NCBI GenBank assembly: GCA_052326605.1
Contig: JBKQMB010000095.1
Location: 124,001-188,000, forward strand
Direction: 5' to 3'
Length of the DNA: 64,000 nucleotides
From: Bog-756 sp052326605
Lineage (GTDB): Bacteria > Actinomycetota > Acidimicrobiia > Acidimicrobiales > RAAP-2
In this document: positions 9,180 to 16,533 of the stretch, in pieces
How the letters are laid out: the number at the start of each line of letters is the position of its first letter
Numbering within the stretch: the first letter of the stretch is position 1
Made by a program: the position numbers and the translations under genes
Notes under the pieces: model-generated
The model's database searches: none
What the model saw: only the letters and a program-made list of their open reading frames with translations
Told to the model about the DNA's origin: nothing

Positions 9180-10227
9180 GGGCGGCACGATCGGGTCGCA
9201 CCCGGTCGGCGTCGACGAACCACCGGGCCGCCCGCTCGAGCGCCTCCCTGGCCGGGCGCGAGGTGTACCCGAGCTCGGACCGGGCCCTCCGGTCGTCGAA
9301 GGACATGTGGGTGGTCGACATCCGTGCCGCTTCCAACGGCACCGACGGCTCCCTCCCGAGGATCCGGCCCTCGACCAGATCGGACACGTGGGCGGCGGCC
9401 AGGGCCACACTGCTCGGGAATCGTCGGGTGGGCGCCGGCAAGCCGGTCACCTGGGCCAGCGTCGCCAGTACGTCGCGCAGTAGGAGGTTCTCGCCACCCA
9501 GGATGTAGCTGCGCCCGATCTGCCCCCGCTCGGCGGCAAGGACATGCCCGTGGGCGACGTCCTCGACGTCGACGATGTTGAGCGTGGTGTCCACATATCC
9601 GGGGAACCGGCCATTGAGGAAGTCGAGCACCGTCTTTCCGGTGGGGGTCGGCCCGCGGTCACGTGGCCCCACCGGCGTGGTCGGTTGCACCAGCACCACC
9701 GGCATCCCTTCGGCGGCAGCTCGAAGCACCTCGTGCTCGGCGACGTACTTGGACTGCTTGTACGACCCGAAGAGGTGGTCGACGTGCGCATGGGATGTCT
9801 CGTCGACAGGCTCGCCGGTGGAGGCACCGTGGAGTCCGAGGGTCCCCACGGTCGAGGTGTAGACCACCCGCTCGCAACCGGCCCTGCGAGCGGCGTCGAG
9901 GACGTGCTTGGTCCCTGTCACGTTGACGGCATAGAAGGCGGCCGGGTCGGGCGCCCAGAAGCGATACAGGGCGGCGATGTGGAAGACCAACCGGCTCCCG
10001 TCGATCGCCTCGGCCACCGAGGCGGCATCGCGGAGGTCGGCCACGACCACCTCGACGTCCACACCGTCGAGGTTGGCGGTGTCTCCCCCCGGTTCGACCA
10101 TGGCCACCACACTGGCGCCCCGGGCGAGCAGCTCGCGGGCCACCGCCGACCCGATGAACCCGGCGGCGCCAGTCACCAGCACCCGGTCGTCCGCGGCCCA
10201 GACGAACTCCTCCCGTGCCTCGGTCAC
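9160..10227 (-). CDS. hpnA: NAD-dependent epimerase/reductase, HpnA (hopanoid-associated) type
   Basis: A 355-residue extended short-chain dehydrogenase. It has the Rossmann motif LVTGAAGFIGSAVAREL near residue 17, ADLRDAASV, the Tyr-x3-Lys catalytic pair in GSYKQSKYVAEHEVL, and then PTTPVGPRDRGPTPTG, DTTLNIVDVEDVAHGH and RSYILGGENLLL, a combination typical of the HpnA family of sugar epimerase/dihydroflavonol reductase-like proteins in hopanoid loci. Its exact reaction is not settled. The GTG start overlaps the stop of the aminotransferase gene (GTGA). The last few codons lie in a duplicated 28-bp unit, so the C-terminus (RIRWGS) may be recent. Confidence 0.72.
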   Translation of the reverse strand: MTEAREEFVWAADDRVLVTGAAGFIGSAVARELLARGASVVAMVEPGGDTANLDGVDVEVVVADLRDAASVAEAIDGSRLVFHIAALYRFWAPDPAAFYAVNVTGTKHVLDAARRAGCERVVYTSTVGTLGLHGASTGEPVDETSHAHVDHLFGSYKQSKYVAEHEVLRAAAEGMPVVLVQPTTPVGPRDRGPTPTGKTVLDFLNGRFPGYVDTTLNIVDVEDVAHGHVLAAERGQIGRSYILGGENLLLRDVLATLAQVTGLPAPTRRFPSSVALAAAHVSDLVEGRILGREPSVPLEAARMSTTHMSFDDRRARSELGYTSRPAREALERAARWFVDADRVRPDRAARIRWGS

Positions 10228-11666
10228 GAGCCGACAGGGCCGGGCTCGTGGGCCGCCGGGCGTCGATGACCGCGTCGCAACGAGTTGCGCGCCATCGTCG
10301 CCCCGACCTCGACCAGCAGCCCGGAGTTCCGATGTGCGTCGCCGAGGACGTCATCGAGGGCACCGACGAAGTGGTCGATCTCCTCGTCGCCGATGATCAA
10401 CGGGGGCAGCAGCTTGATGATGTTGACGTTGTCGGCGGCAACCTGGGTCAGGATCCGGTGGCGGTGGAACAGGGGCACCACGATCAATTGCGAGAAGAGC
10501 CCTTTGCGGGCCAGCTCCATCATCTTGAACCGGGCACGCGAGCCACGCGCCTCGGGCGCGCCGAAGACCAGTCCAATCATGAGACCCATTCCCCTAACCT
10601 CGTGGAGGAGCTCGTACCTGTCGACCAGCGGCTGGAGTGCCTCCATGAGCCTGGCCCCGTTGCGAGCGGCCCGGGCCACGATGTCCTCGTCGTCTATGAC
10701 CTGCAGCGTGGCCAGGCCGGCCACCATGGCCAGCTGGTTCTTGGAGAAGGTGGAGGAGTGGACCACCGCCCGGTCCATCGAGCTGTAGACCGCGTCGAAG
10801 ACTGCGGAGGTGGTGAGTACGGCGCCCACCGGCACGTACCCGCCGGACAGGGCCTTGGACAGGGTGATGATGTCGGGCTCGAGGCCCCAGTGCTGGTGGC
10901 AGAAGAAGCGCCCGGTCCGCCCCATGCCGGTCTGCACCTCATCGATGACCAGGAGGGTGCCGTGGCGCCGGCATGCGGCTTGGACTGCCCGCCAGTAGGA
11001 CTCGGAGGCCAGGTAGACCCCCTTGCCCTGGATCGGCTCGACCACGAAGGCGGCGACGTCGCCCCGCTTCAGCTCCCGGTCGAGGGCCTCGAGGTCCCCG
11101 AAGGGCACCGGGTGGCAGTCGGGAAGCAGCGGGCCGAAGCCCTTCCGGAACTCCTTGCCCCCGTTGAGGGAGAGCGCTCCATTGGTCAGGCCGTGGAAGG
11201 CGTGGTCGCAGTAGAGGATCCGATCGCGCTTGGTGGCGCACCGCGCGAACTTGATGGCCGTCTCGACCGTCTCGGCCCCCGAGTTGGCGAAGAAGACCCG
11301 CTCGATGCCGACCGGGGCCCGCCCCACCAGCGCTTCGGCCAGCAGACCGGGAAGCAGCGCGCAGTCCAATTGGGCGAGATTGGGCAGATCGGCATCCAGC
11401 GCCTGGTGGAGCGCATCCTTGATCACCGGGTGGCTCCGGCCGAGGGCGAAGACCCCGAAGCCGGACAGGAAGTCGAGGTACCGGTCACCGTGGTCGTCGA
11501 TCAGGTACGAGCCCTCGGCGCGCACGTAGTTCCGATCGAACCCCAGCGTGGTCAACACCCTGACCAGCTGCGAATTCATGAAGCGGGTGTGCAGTTCGAA
11601 GCTCTCGCCCTGGTGATCTGCCAAAAGGGCGGCAAGGTCGAACGCCACGGTCACTCTCCCATCCAT
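10224..11666 (-). CDS. PLP class III aminotransferase, HpnO-like
   Basis: A 480-residue fold-type I aminotransferase. Visible motifs are FANSGAETVETAIKFAR (cofactor phosphate site), CDHAFHGLTNGALSL, EPIQGKGV, LLVIDEVQTGMGRTG (cofactor Asp) and ITLSKALSGGYVPVGA with the Schiff-base Lys. The N-terminal FELHTRFMNSQLVRVLTTLGFDRNYVRAEG and the central FGVFALGRSHP resemble the subgroup that sits with hpnA, to which the aminobacteriohopanetriol synthase HpnO belongs; that match is from memory and moderate. It is coupled by overlap to the hpnA-like gene. ATG 11666 was chosen because upstream sequence in the frame is low-complexity. Another lysine or diamine aminotransferase role remains possible. Confidence 0.7.
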   Translation of the reverse strand: MDGRVTVAFDLAALLADHQGESFELHTRFMNSQLVRVLTTLGFDRNYVRAEGSYLIDDHGDRYLDFLSGFGVFALGRSHPVIKDALHQALDADLPNLAQLDCALLPGLLAEALVGRAPVGIERVFFANSGAETVETAIKFARCATKRDRILYCDHAFHGLTNGALSLNGGKEFRKGFGPLLPDCHPVPFGDLEALDRELKRGDVAAFVVEPIQGKGVYLASESYWRAVQAACRRHGTLLVIDEVQTGMGRTGRFFCHQHWGLEPDIITLSKALSGGYVPVGAVLTTSAVFDAVYSSMDRAVVHSSTFSKNQLAMVAGLATLQVIDDEDIVARAARNGARLMEALQPLVDRYELLHEVRGMGLMIGLVFGAPEARGSRARFKMMELARKGLFSQLIVVPLFHRHRILTQVAADNVNIIKLLPPLIIGDEEIDHFVGALDDVLGDAHRNSGLLVEVGATMARNSLRRGHRRPAAHEPGPVGS

Positions 11667-11928
11667 TGCCCGTCCATTCGGCTGCGATTCATCCAGCCGA
11701 TCAGCGGTGCTTCGGTGCGCCCAGCGTACCGGGGTCGAACCGGGGGGTGGCTCCCGGGGAGCTCGATCGGCGCAACGGGCGATCCCGGGGGCCGCGGCGC
11801 GGCATCCGGCAGGGGCACAGGCGGGGGCGTAGGGTGGAGCGAAGGACGATCTCGCCCATCTCGGGTCCGTTGACGTCTTTCCGGCCCGGCGCAGGACCGT
11901 AGTTGGTGGGCCGGGCGATCGGAGGATC

Positions 11929-12180
11929 ATGGTATCGGCCGAAGTATCGCAAGCTGCAGCGCAAGAAGTATCGCAAGTTGGCACCCGGCTCGACGAGGAC
12001 CACGCTCCGGAGACGAACGGGCGGATGTCGGTCTGCCGGCGTTGCGGGACACTGACCGACGGTCCGGCCGGCCGGCACCACATTCCCGTCGAGCGTCAAC
12101 TGGCTCGCTCCAGCGAGTGGCTGATGGCGCAGTCGCGACAGAGGCACATCGACCGCGCCCGGGTGCAGCATCTGAAGTGA
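11929..12180 (+). CDS. Small hypothetical protein with one CxxC
   Basis: An 83-residue ORF with a good ribosome site (GGAGG three bases before ATG). The first 15 codons lie over a short direct repeat (GAAGTATCGCAAG, twice) and are rich in Gln/Ala/Val. The middle holds one CRRCG pair, half of a zinc knuckle, and the C-terminus is basic and helical (SSEWLMAQSRQRHIDRARVQHLK). No family recognised. Its stop overlaps the GTG of the next small ORF (GTGA), which supports both being translated. Confidence 0.45.
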   Translation: MVSAEVSQAAAQEVSQVGTRLDEDHAPETNGRMSVCRRCGTLTDGPAGRHHIPVERQLARSSEWLMAQSRQRHIDRARVQHLK

Positions 12181-12338
12181 ACCGGGACTGGCACCAGCAG
12201 CACCGCCTGGGAAGTGATGCCTCGCTCGACGATCGCGTGACCTGGCACGTCGAGCATGCCACGGTGTGCGGATGCCGGCCGATCCCGTCCGACGTGCTCG
12301 AAGAGATGATGCGCCGCGGCATTCCCCTCGTACATTGA
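12177..12338 (+). CDS. Small conserved-type protein with CGCRPIP motif
   Basis: A 53-residue ORF from a GTG that overlaps the stop of the upstream small ORF. The sequence has a patterned core: ASLDDRVTWHVEHATVCGCRPIP followed by an amphipathic helix (SDVLEEMMRRGIP). The W-H-x2-EH-x3-C-x-C-RPIP arrangement of two His and two Cys looks like a metal site, and similar short proteins occur in actinobacteria as far as I recall, but no function is known to me. Paired with the upstream CxxC ORF it may form a two-component metal or redox protein; that is a guess. Confidence 0.5.
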   Translation: MNRDWHQQHRLGSDASLDDRVTWHVEHATVCGCRPIPSDVLEEMMRRGIPLVH

Positions 12339-12365
12339 CGCTCTGAGCCGGCGAAAGTGCGGACG

Positions 12366-12385
12366 AATGGGACTTTCGTCCCTAA
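12366..12385 (+). promoter_or_regulatory. DosR/DevR-like dyad box
   Basis: The core at 12369-12382 is GGGACTTTCGTCCC, which matches the mycobacterial dormancy-regulator box (TTSGGGACTWWAGTCCCSAA) at 15 of 20 positions over 12366-12385 with both GGGAC/GTCCC arms intact. It is centred at 12375.5, that is 42.5 bases upstream of the start predicted from the TATAAT at 12406, the standard activator position for DosR. No recognisable -35 hexamer is present, as is usual for activator-dependent promoters. The regulator itself is not in the window. Confidence 0.6.
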
Positions 12386-12405
12386 TCATTGCGACGCCTC
12401 AGGTT

Positions 12406-12411
12406 TATAAT
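12406..12411 (+). promoter_or_regulatory. -10 element (TATAAT)
   Basis: A perfect TATAAT in otherwise GC-rich DNA, followed six to eight bases later by the first hairpin of the structured RNA, so transcription should begin near 12418. Confidence 0.7.
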
Positions 12412-12450
12412 GATAGTGAGGGATCCGGGAGGATCCCGAAGGAGGCGCTT

Positions 12451-12480
12451 ATGCGATGTAGGCAAGAGGGCCCATCCTGA
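12451..12480 (+). CDS. Nine-codon micro-ORF inside the RNA
   Basis: ATG at 12451 is preceded by a perfect AAGGAGG (12439-12445) with five bases between, the strongest ribosome site in this part of the window. It encodes MRCRQEGPS and stops at TGA 12478, which falls in the loop of the CCATCC/GGATGG hairpin. It could be a small peptide, or a way to let ribosomes alter folding of the RNA. The Cys at position 3 invites comparison with cysteine-responsive upstream ORFs of actinobacteria, without proof. Confidence 0.4.
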   Translation: MRCRQEGPS

Positions 12481-12642
12481 GAACGGATGGCAGAGGATTG
12501 TACGGGAGAGATCCCGGTAGGCCCAGTTAAAGCAAAGGCAAGCAGCTCGAAGTTGGAGCGTTGCAACGGCTGAGGAGCCAGGTGGCTCGTCTGGGTGCCA
12601 TTTCCCCGCAGTGATCCGTTCTCGGAGTACAAGTGAAGTAGG

Positions 12643-12680
12643 GCGCCCGATCCCCGTCAGTTCGTGGGACGGGCGCTTTC
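12643..12680 (+). terminator. Hairpin terminator of the structured RNA
   Basis: GCGCCCG (12643-12649) pairs with CGGGCGC (12670-12676) and TCCC with GGGA, with one bulged A and an 11-base loop, followed by TTTC. It may serve as a transcription end for the RNA and separates it from the convergent esterase gene. Confidence 0.7.
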
Positions 12681-12778
12681 GCGTGGGGCCACGCCGGTGC
12701 CCGGCGCAGGACCACGCCTCGGACGTCGGGGTGTCCCGTCGGTCCGGCGCATGCACCCGGCGCACCGGGGCTGGGCTG

Positions 12779-14440
12779 CTAGTGCACCCGGTTCGCCACC
12801 GACCACCCGGTTCCGGCCCAGAATTGGCACAGGTGCCGTTTCATAGCCGTCTTGACCGCCACCGGCGTGCCGAGCGAGAGGTAGCTGCCCGCAGGAGCGG
12901 TCAGTCGGGGCCAGGTGAGCCCCCCGCCCGACGGGCTGTCGGTGATGGCGAAGCGAGCCCACGCGCCGCTCACCGTCGTGGCCAACTTTTGCTGGGCCGG
13001 GGTGAAGGTGAAAGCTCCGCTCGACTCGACCGGGCCGTCGAACACATAGGGCAGCTCGGAGGAGTGGAAGGCGCCGAGGTCGATGCCCGGGGTGGGGAGG
13101 ACGAACGGGTTGGGCACCTGGTCGTACTCGTACTCGTAGACGGGCACGTACTTCTGGAGGATGGCCGCGCTGTCGACGGCCGGGCAGGCCAGCACGGCAT
13201 CCCCCACGGCTTGGCCCAGGGCCGCCCCGGCATCGGGGTAGTCGGCGAGCGGGTACTCACGTTGCACCTTGGCCCCGACCACCGGCCCGAAGTACTCGTC
13301 CACGGCCGAGGCCCACTGCGCATCGGTGAGGGGGTTGCCGACCACGTTGTAGTGGAGCGCGACGAACAGCCGGCCTTCGTCGCGGTTGGCCCCGATGATC
13401 AGCGGGACGTGGTGGAAGTGCCCGGCCTCCAGGGCCGCCGTCGGATCGGTGGGCAAGGTGACCCCGTCGGCCACCGGGCCCCAGTAGGCCCCGTCCCCGA
13501 ACAGGAACGAAGGATCAGGTGGCATCGCCTCGATCACCTGCTGGGCCGGCATGGAGCGCATGCAGTCCAGCAGGGCCGAACCCGCCGGGCAGCCCAGCTT
13601 GGCGGCCAGCTGCGTGCCTTCGGACTCGGCGGTGGACAGGGGCTCTGCGGGGAGGGTGCACGGGCCGCTCTCGGTGATCCCCCTCTGGAAGAGACCCGCC
13701 GAACCCGGTGACACCAGCTGTGCGCACGTGCTCATGCCCCCGGCCGACTCCCCGAAGATGGTCACGTCGTGGGGATCCCCGCCGAACGACGCGATGTTGG
13801 CCTGCACCCACCGAAGTGCGGCCTGCTGGTCGAGGAGCCCGAGGTCGCCGGTCGAGTGGTGGGGGTCCTCTGCTGCCAGTGCCGGAAGGGCGAGGAACCC
13901 CAGCGGCCCGAGCCGGTAGTTGAAGCTGACCGAGATGACATCGTGGCCGGCGGCGAAGTTCGCCACGTTGTCGTCGCCGGCACTGCCCACCGTGAACCCG
14001 CCCCCGTAGATCCAGACCATGACCGGACGCGGCGTCGTCGGCGTCGTCTTCGGCGCGTACACGTTGAGGTACAGGCAGTTCTCGGTGCCGGTGTAGAGGT
14101 TGACGACCGGTACGATCTGGGGGCACTCGCTGCCCATGGTGGTGGCATCCAGCGTGGTCGTCCACGGGGTGACCGGCTGTGGCGCCTGCCATCGGAGCGT
14201 GCCCACCGGCGGTCGGGCGAACGGCATGCCGAGGAAGTTCCGGGTGGCAGCCGACGCCGCCCCGTGGACCACGCCGTCCGGCGTGCGGATGGTCAGCGGA
14301 TCGCCGGCCACCTCGTGGGTGGCCGGCGCGGAACCCTTCGGTGCCGACGAGGTGGAGGTACCCGAGGCACTCGACGTACCGCAGGCGGCCAACACGACCA
14401 CACAGCACAGTGTGACGAGTACCGCGACCCCCCGGCGCAT
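12779..14440 (-). CDS. Type-B carboxylesterase, predicted lipoprotein
   Basis: A 553-residue alpha/beta hydrolase of the carboxylesterase/para-nitrobenzyl esterase family. A signal peptide ends in the lipobox VVLAAC at Cys 20, so the enzyme should be anchored outside the membrane. The oxyanion-hole motif VWIYGGGFTVGSAGDD and the nucleophile elbow TIFGESAGGMS are clear; the catalytic Glu/Asp and His lie further on. GTENCLYLNVYAP is the family's conserved disulfide region. It would hydrolyse esters or amides of unknown nature. It follows the alcohol dehydrogenase gene on the same strand, but a hairpin between them suggests separate transcription. Confidence 0.9.
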   Translation of the reverse strand: MRRGVAVLVTLCCVVVLAACGTSSASGTSTSSAPKGSAPATHEVAGDPLTIRTPDGVVHGAASAATRNFLGMPFARPPVGTLRWQAPQPVTPWTTTLDATTMGSECPQIVPVVNLYTGTENCLYLNVYAPKTTPTTPRPVMVWIYGGGFTVGSAGDDNVANFAAGHDVISVSFNYRLGPLGFLALPALAAEDPHHSTGDLGLLDQQAALRWVQANIASFGGDPHDVTIFGESAGGMSTCAQLVSPGSAGLFQRGITESGPCTLPAEPLSTAESEGTQLAAKLGCPAGSALLDCMRSMPAQQVIEAMPPDPSFLFGDGAYWGPVADGVTLPTDPTAALEAGHFHHVPLIIGANRDEGRLFVALHYNVVGNPLTDAQWASAVDEYFGPVVGAKVQREYPLADYPDAGAALGQAVGDAVLACPAVDSAAILQKYVPVYEYEYDQVPNPFVLPTPGIDLGAFHSSELPYVFDGPVESSGAFTFTPAQQKLATTVSGAWARFAITDSPSGGGLTWPRLTAPAGSYLSLGTPVAVKTAMKRHLCQFWAGTGWSVANRVH

Positions 14441-14473
14441 CAGCCAGACCGTAGTACAGGGGGCCGCCCCTGG

Positions 14474-14499
14474 CCCCGGCGCCGAACGCCGGCGCGGGG
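14474..14499 (-). terminator. Hairpin after the alcohol dehydrogenase gene
   Basis: CCGGCG at 14476 and CGCCGG at 14487 pair around a five-base loop and are flanked by further CCCC/GGGG pairing; it lies just downstream of the stop on the minus strand. There is no T-run, so efficiency is uncertain. Confidence 0.4.
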
Positions 14500-14512
14500 G
14501 CCGCCCGTCCGA

Positions 14513-15664
14513 TCAGACGTCGAACTTCACCAGGCCGCGGATGTTGGCCCCGGCGTGCAGATCGTCGTACCCGTTCTGCACCTCGTCGAGCGTGTACTCC
14601 TGGGTGATCAGGTTGTCCACCTCGAGGAGGCCCGCCTCGTAGAGGCGCAGCAGGTTGGGGATCTGGACCCTGGGGCTGACCGAGCCGAACACCGTGCCCA
14701 GCAGTGACTGGTTGAACATGGCGAAGTTGAACAGGTTGAGGCTGACCTGCTCCTGGTTGAACGGCGCAATGGCCGTCGTCACCACCCGGCCGTCCTTGGA
14801 GGCCAGTGCCAGGGCCGGTGCGATCAGGTCCCCTGTCAGCACGCCCGGCGTCATGATCACCGCGTCGGCCATGCGGCCCTCGGTGAGCTCGGGGAGGATC
14901 AGGTTGGCCTCGAGGATCGACGCGGCCCCGTGGGTGGCCCCGATCAGCTTGGCCTTCTCCACCTTGAACGGCAGTGGGTCGACGGCGATGATCTGCCGGG
15001 CGCCGGCCAGCCGCGCCCCCTGGACGGCGCCGGAGCCGACCCCGCCGCAGCCGATGACCACCACCGTCTCGCCGGGCTTCACCTTGGCCCGGTCCACCGC
15101 GGAGCCGAAGCCGGTGGAGATGCCGCAGCTGATCAGGGCGGCGGCCTTGAGCGATGCGCCCGGGTCGATCTTCACCAGCGACGCCTCGTTGGCCACCATG
15201 AACTCGGAGAACGTGCCGAGCTGGGTCATGCGGTTCACGTTCTGGCCGTTGAGGTGGTGACGCCAGCTCCCGTCGCTGATCATCGGTCCGGCCAGGGTGG
15301 ACATGCCCAGGTCGCAGAGGTGCTGGCGGCCCGAGGCACACCAGAAGCAGCGACCGCAGGACGGGATGAACGATGCGGCCACGTGGTCGCCCACGGCCAG
15401 CGACTCGACGTCCGGCCCGACCTCCACCACGATGCCGGCACCCTCGTGGCCCCCGACGGCGGGAAACAACGACTTCACGCCGAACACAGCGAGGACCTCG
15501 GCCGGCGCGCTGATGTCTCCGTTGCGCAGGTGCTCGTCGGAGTGGCACATGCCCGCATAGGCCATCTGCACCCGCACCTCGTGCGCATGGGGCTCGTCGA
15601 CATCGAGCTCCTCGACCTTCCACGGCTCGTTGAGGCCGGAACAGACTACGGCACGGATCTTCAT
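14513..15664 (-). CDS. Zinc alcohol dehydrogenase, NDMA-type (mycofactocin-associated)
   Basis: A 383-residue medium-chain dehydrogenase of the class III-like group. Catalytic zinc ligands are Cys40 (AGMCHSDEH), His73 (VGGHEGAG) and Cys180 (ISCGISTGFGSAV); the structural zinc has Cys103, 106, 109 and 117; the NAD fold has VIGCGGVGSGAVQ near 203. Its sequence resembles the NDMA-dependent nicotinoprotein alcohol dehydrogenases (Rxyl_3153-like), in which NADH stays bound and is recycled by an outside acceptor, thought to be mycofactocin. It lies beside mftR and diverges from the mycofactocin operon, which fits. GGAGG precedes the ATG. The alcohol oxidised is unknown. Confidence 0.85.
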   Translation of the reverse strand: MKIRAVVCSGLNEPWKVEELDVDEPHAHEVRVQMAYAGMCHSDEHLRNGDISAPAEVLAVFGVKSLFPAVGGHEGAGIVVEVGPDVESLAVGDHVAASFIPSCGRCFWCASGRQHLCDLGMSTLAGPMISDGSWRHHLNGQNVNRMTQLGTFSEFMVANEASLVKIDPGASLKAAALISCGISTGFGSAVDRAKVKPGETVVVIGCGGVGSGAVQGARLAGARQIIAVDPLPFKVEKAKLIGATHGAASILEANLILPELTEGRMADAVIMTPGVLTGDLIAPALALASKDGRVVTTAIAPFNQEQVSLNLFNFAMFNQSLLGTVFGSVSPRVQIPNLLRLYEAGLLEVDNLITQEYTLDEVQNGYDDLHAGANIRGLVKFDV

Positions 15665-15764
15665 TTGGTCCTCCCCTGGTGACGGCGCCCCGGGGCGCCG
15701 AACGTCTCTCTGCCCAGCATCGCGCTTCGAGCCCGACCGCGTCGAGCCTGGGCCCGGACGCCCC

Positions 15765-16448
15765 TCAGGCCTGCTCCGCCCGCAGGCGGTTCTCGTCGAA
15801 GCCGGTGGCGAGCAGGCGGAACGCCCGGTCCACCTCCCCGGTCAGGTCGTCGGCGTCGTGGCGAGCCCAACAGGCGAAGGCCGCCATGGCCGCGCCCAGG
15901 GCCGCCCGGGCCACCGTCTGGGGCACCAGGTCGCCAGGAGCGGCTCCGATGCGCCGGGCCACGAAGCGGGCGACCACGTCGCACCACTCCTCGTAGCGGA
16001 CCGCCGAGTGGGCCACCAGGTCGGGAACCGAGCTGATCAGGCCCATCCGGATCCGCAGCTCGTCGAGCTCGCCGGCGCCGAACCGGTTGGTGGCCACCAC
16101 CGCCCGGCGAAGGACATCCATCATCGGCTCGGCACCGGGCGCTTCGTTCAGGCGATCGTCGAGGCGGACGAGCTCGGAGTCGAACTCCCCCCAGACCACG
16201 TCGCGCTTCGACTCGTAGTACCGGAAGAAGGTCCGACGGCTGACGCCTACTGCGGCAGCGATCTCGTCGACGGTGGTCTCGTCGTACCCCTGCCTGCTGA
16301 ACAGATCGAGCGCCGCCCGGGCCACGTCCTCGCGCGAGGTGCTCGGACGTCGGCCACGCGCCACCTCGTTCGGGCCGGTGGCCCGTTCGCCGGTGCCACT
16401 GCCCCGTTCGCTGGGGCCTTGGGCCTTGCCGGTCGCCTTCAGGGTCAT
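15765..16448 (-). CDS. mftR: TetR-family regulator, MftR type
   Basis: A 227-residue regulator divergent from mftA. After a 30-residue polar lead the HTH domain runs from about 35 to 85: VARAALDLFSRQGYDETTVDEIAAAVGVSRRTFFRYYESKRDVV, with the FFRYYxSKxDV pattern typical of MftR. The C-terminal domain (about 100-225) is helical and should bind the inducer; in mycobacteria MftR represses the mft genes and is relieved by long-chain acyl-CoA. By analogy it controls the operon starting at 16534 and perhaps the dehydrogenase gene downstream of it, from which it is separated by 100 bases. Confidence 0.88.
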   Translation of the reverse strand: MTLKATGKAQGPSERGSGTGERATGPNEVARGRRPSTSREDVARAALDLFSRQGYDETTVDEIAAAVGVSRRTFFRYYESKRDVVWGEFDSELVRLDDRLNEAPGAEPMMDVLRRAVVATNRFGAGELDELRIRMGLISSVPDLVAHSAVRYEEWCDVVARFVARRIGAAPGDLVPQTVARAALGAAMAAFACWARHDADDLTGEVDRAFRLLATGFDENRLRAEQA

Positions 16449-16533
16449 GAGACTTCCATTTTGGCATCGAGTGCTATAAATTCAAAGCCATTGTCCACCG
16501 CCCGGCCCCGGCCGGCCGATCACCGGAGGTCCC
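16449..16533 (+). promoter_or_regulatory. mftR/mftA divergent control region
   Basis: An 85-base AT-richer spacer. A -10-like TATAAA at 16475 points to mftA. TGGC at 16462 and GCCA at 16487 form half-sites flanking it, and TTGGCA overlaps the first; this is a plausible MftR operator but the dyad is weak. mftA itself has a GGAGG site six bases before its ATG. Confidence 0.5.

Larger units (their letters stand above)
12418..12680 (+). ncRNA. Structured non-coding RNA, unassigned, about 260 nt
   Basis: A stretch between the small ORFs and a convergent esterase that is dense in local hairpins: GGGATCC/GGATCCC with a GGGA loop (12420-12437), CCATCC/GGATGG around 12472-12490, CGGGA/TCCCG and GAGCC/GGCTC further on, and GGGCC near 12469 able to pair with GGCCC downstream as a closing stem. 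It begins right after a perfect -10 and ends in a strong hairpin (12643-12676) with TTTC. None of the conserved cores of RNase P, tmRNA, SRP, 6C RNA or common riboswitches was found. It also holds a 9-codon ORF. There is no co-directional gene after it, so it looks like a standalone RNA. Confidence 0.65.

Noticed and set aside
12418..12680. RNase P, tmRNA, SRP RNA, 6C RNA, group II intron or riboswitch
   Set aside because: None of their conserved cores (for example the GAGGAAAGUCC start of RNase P, the SRP GGAAGG loop, or intron domain V) could be found.
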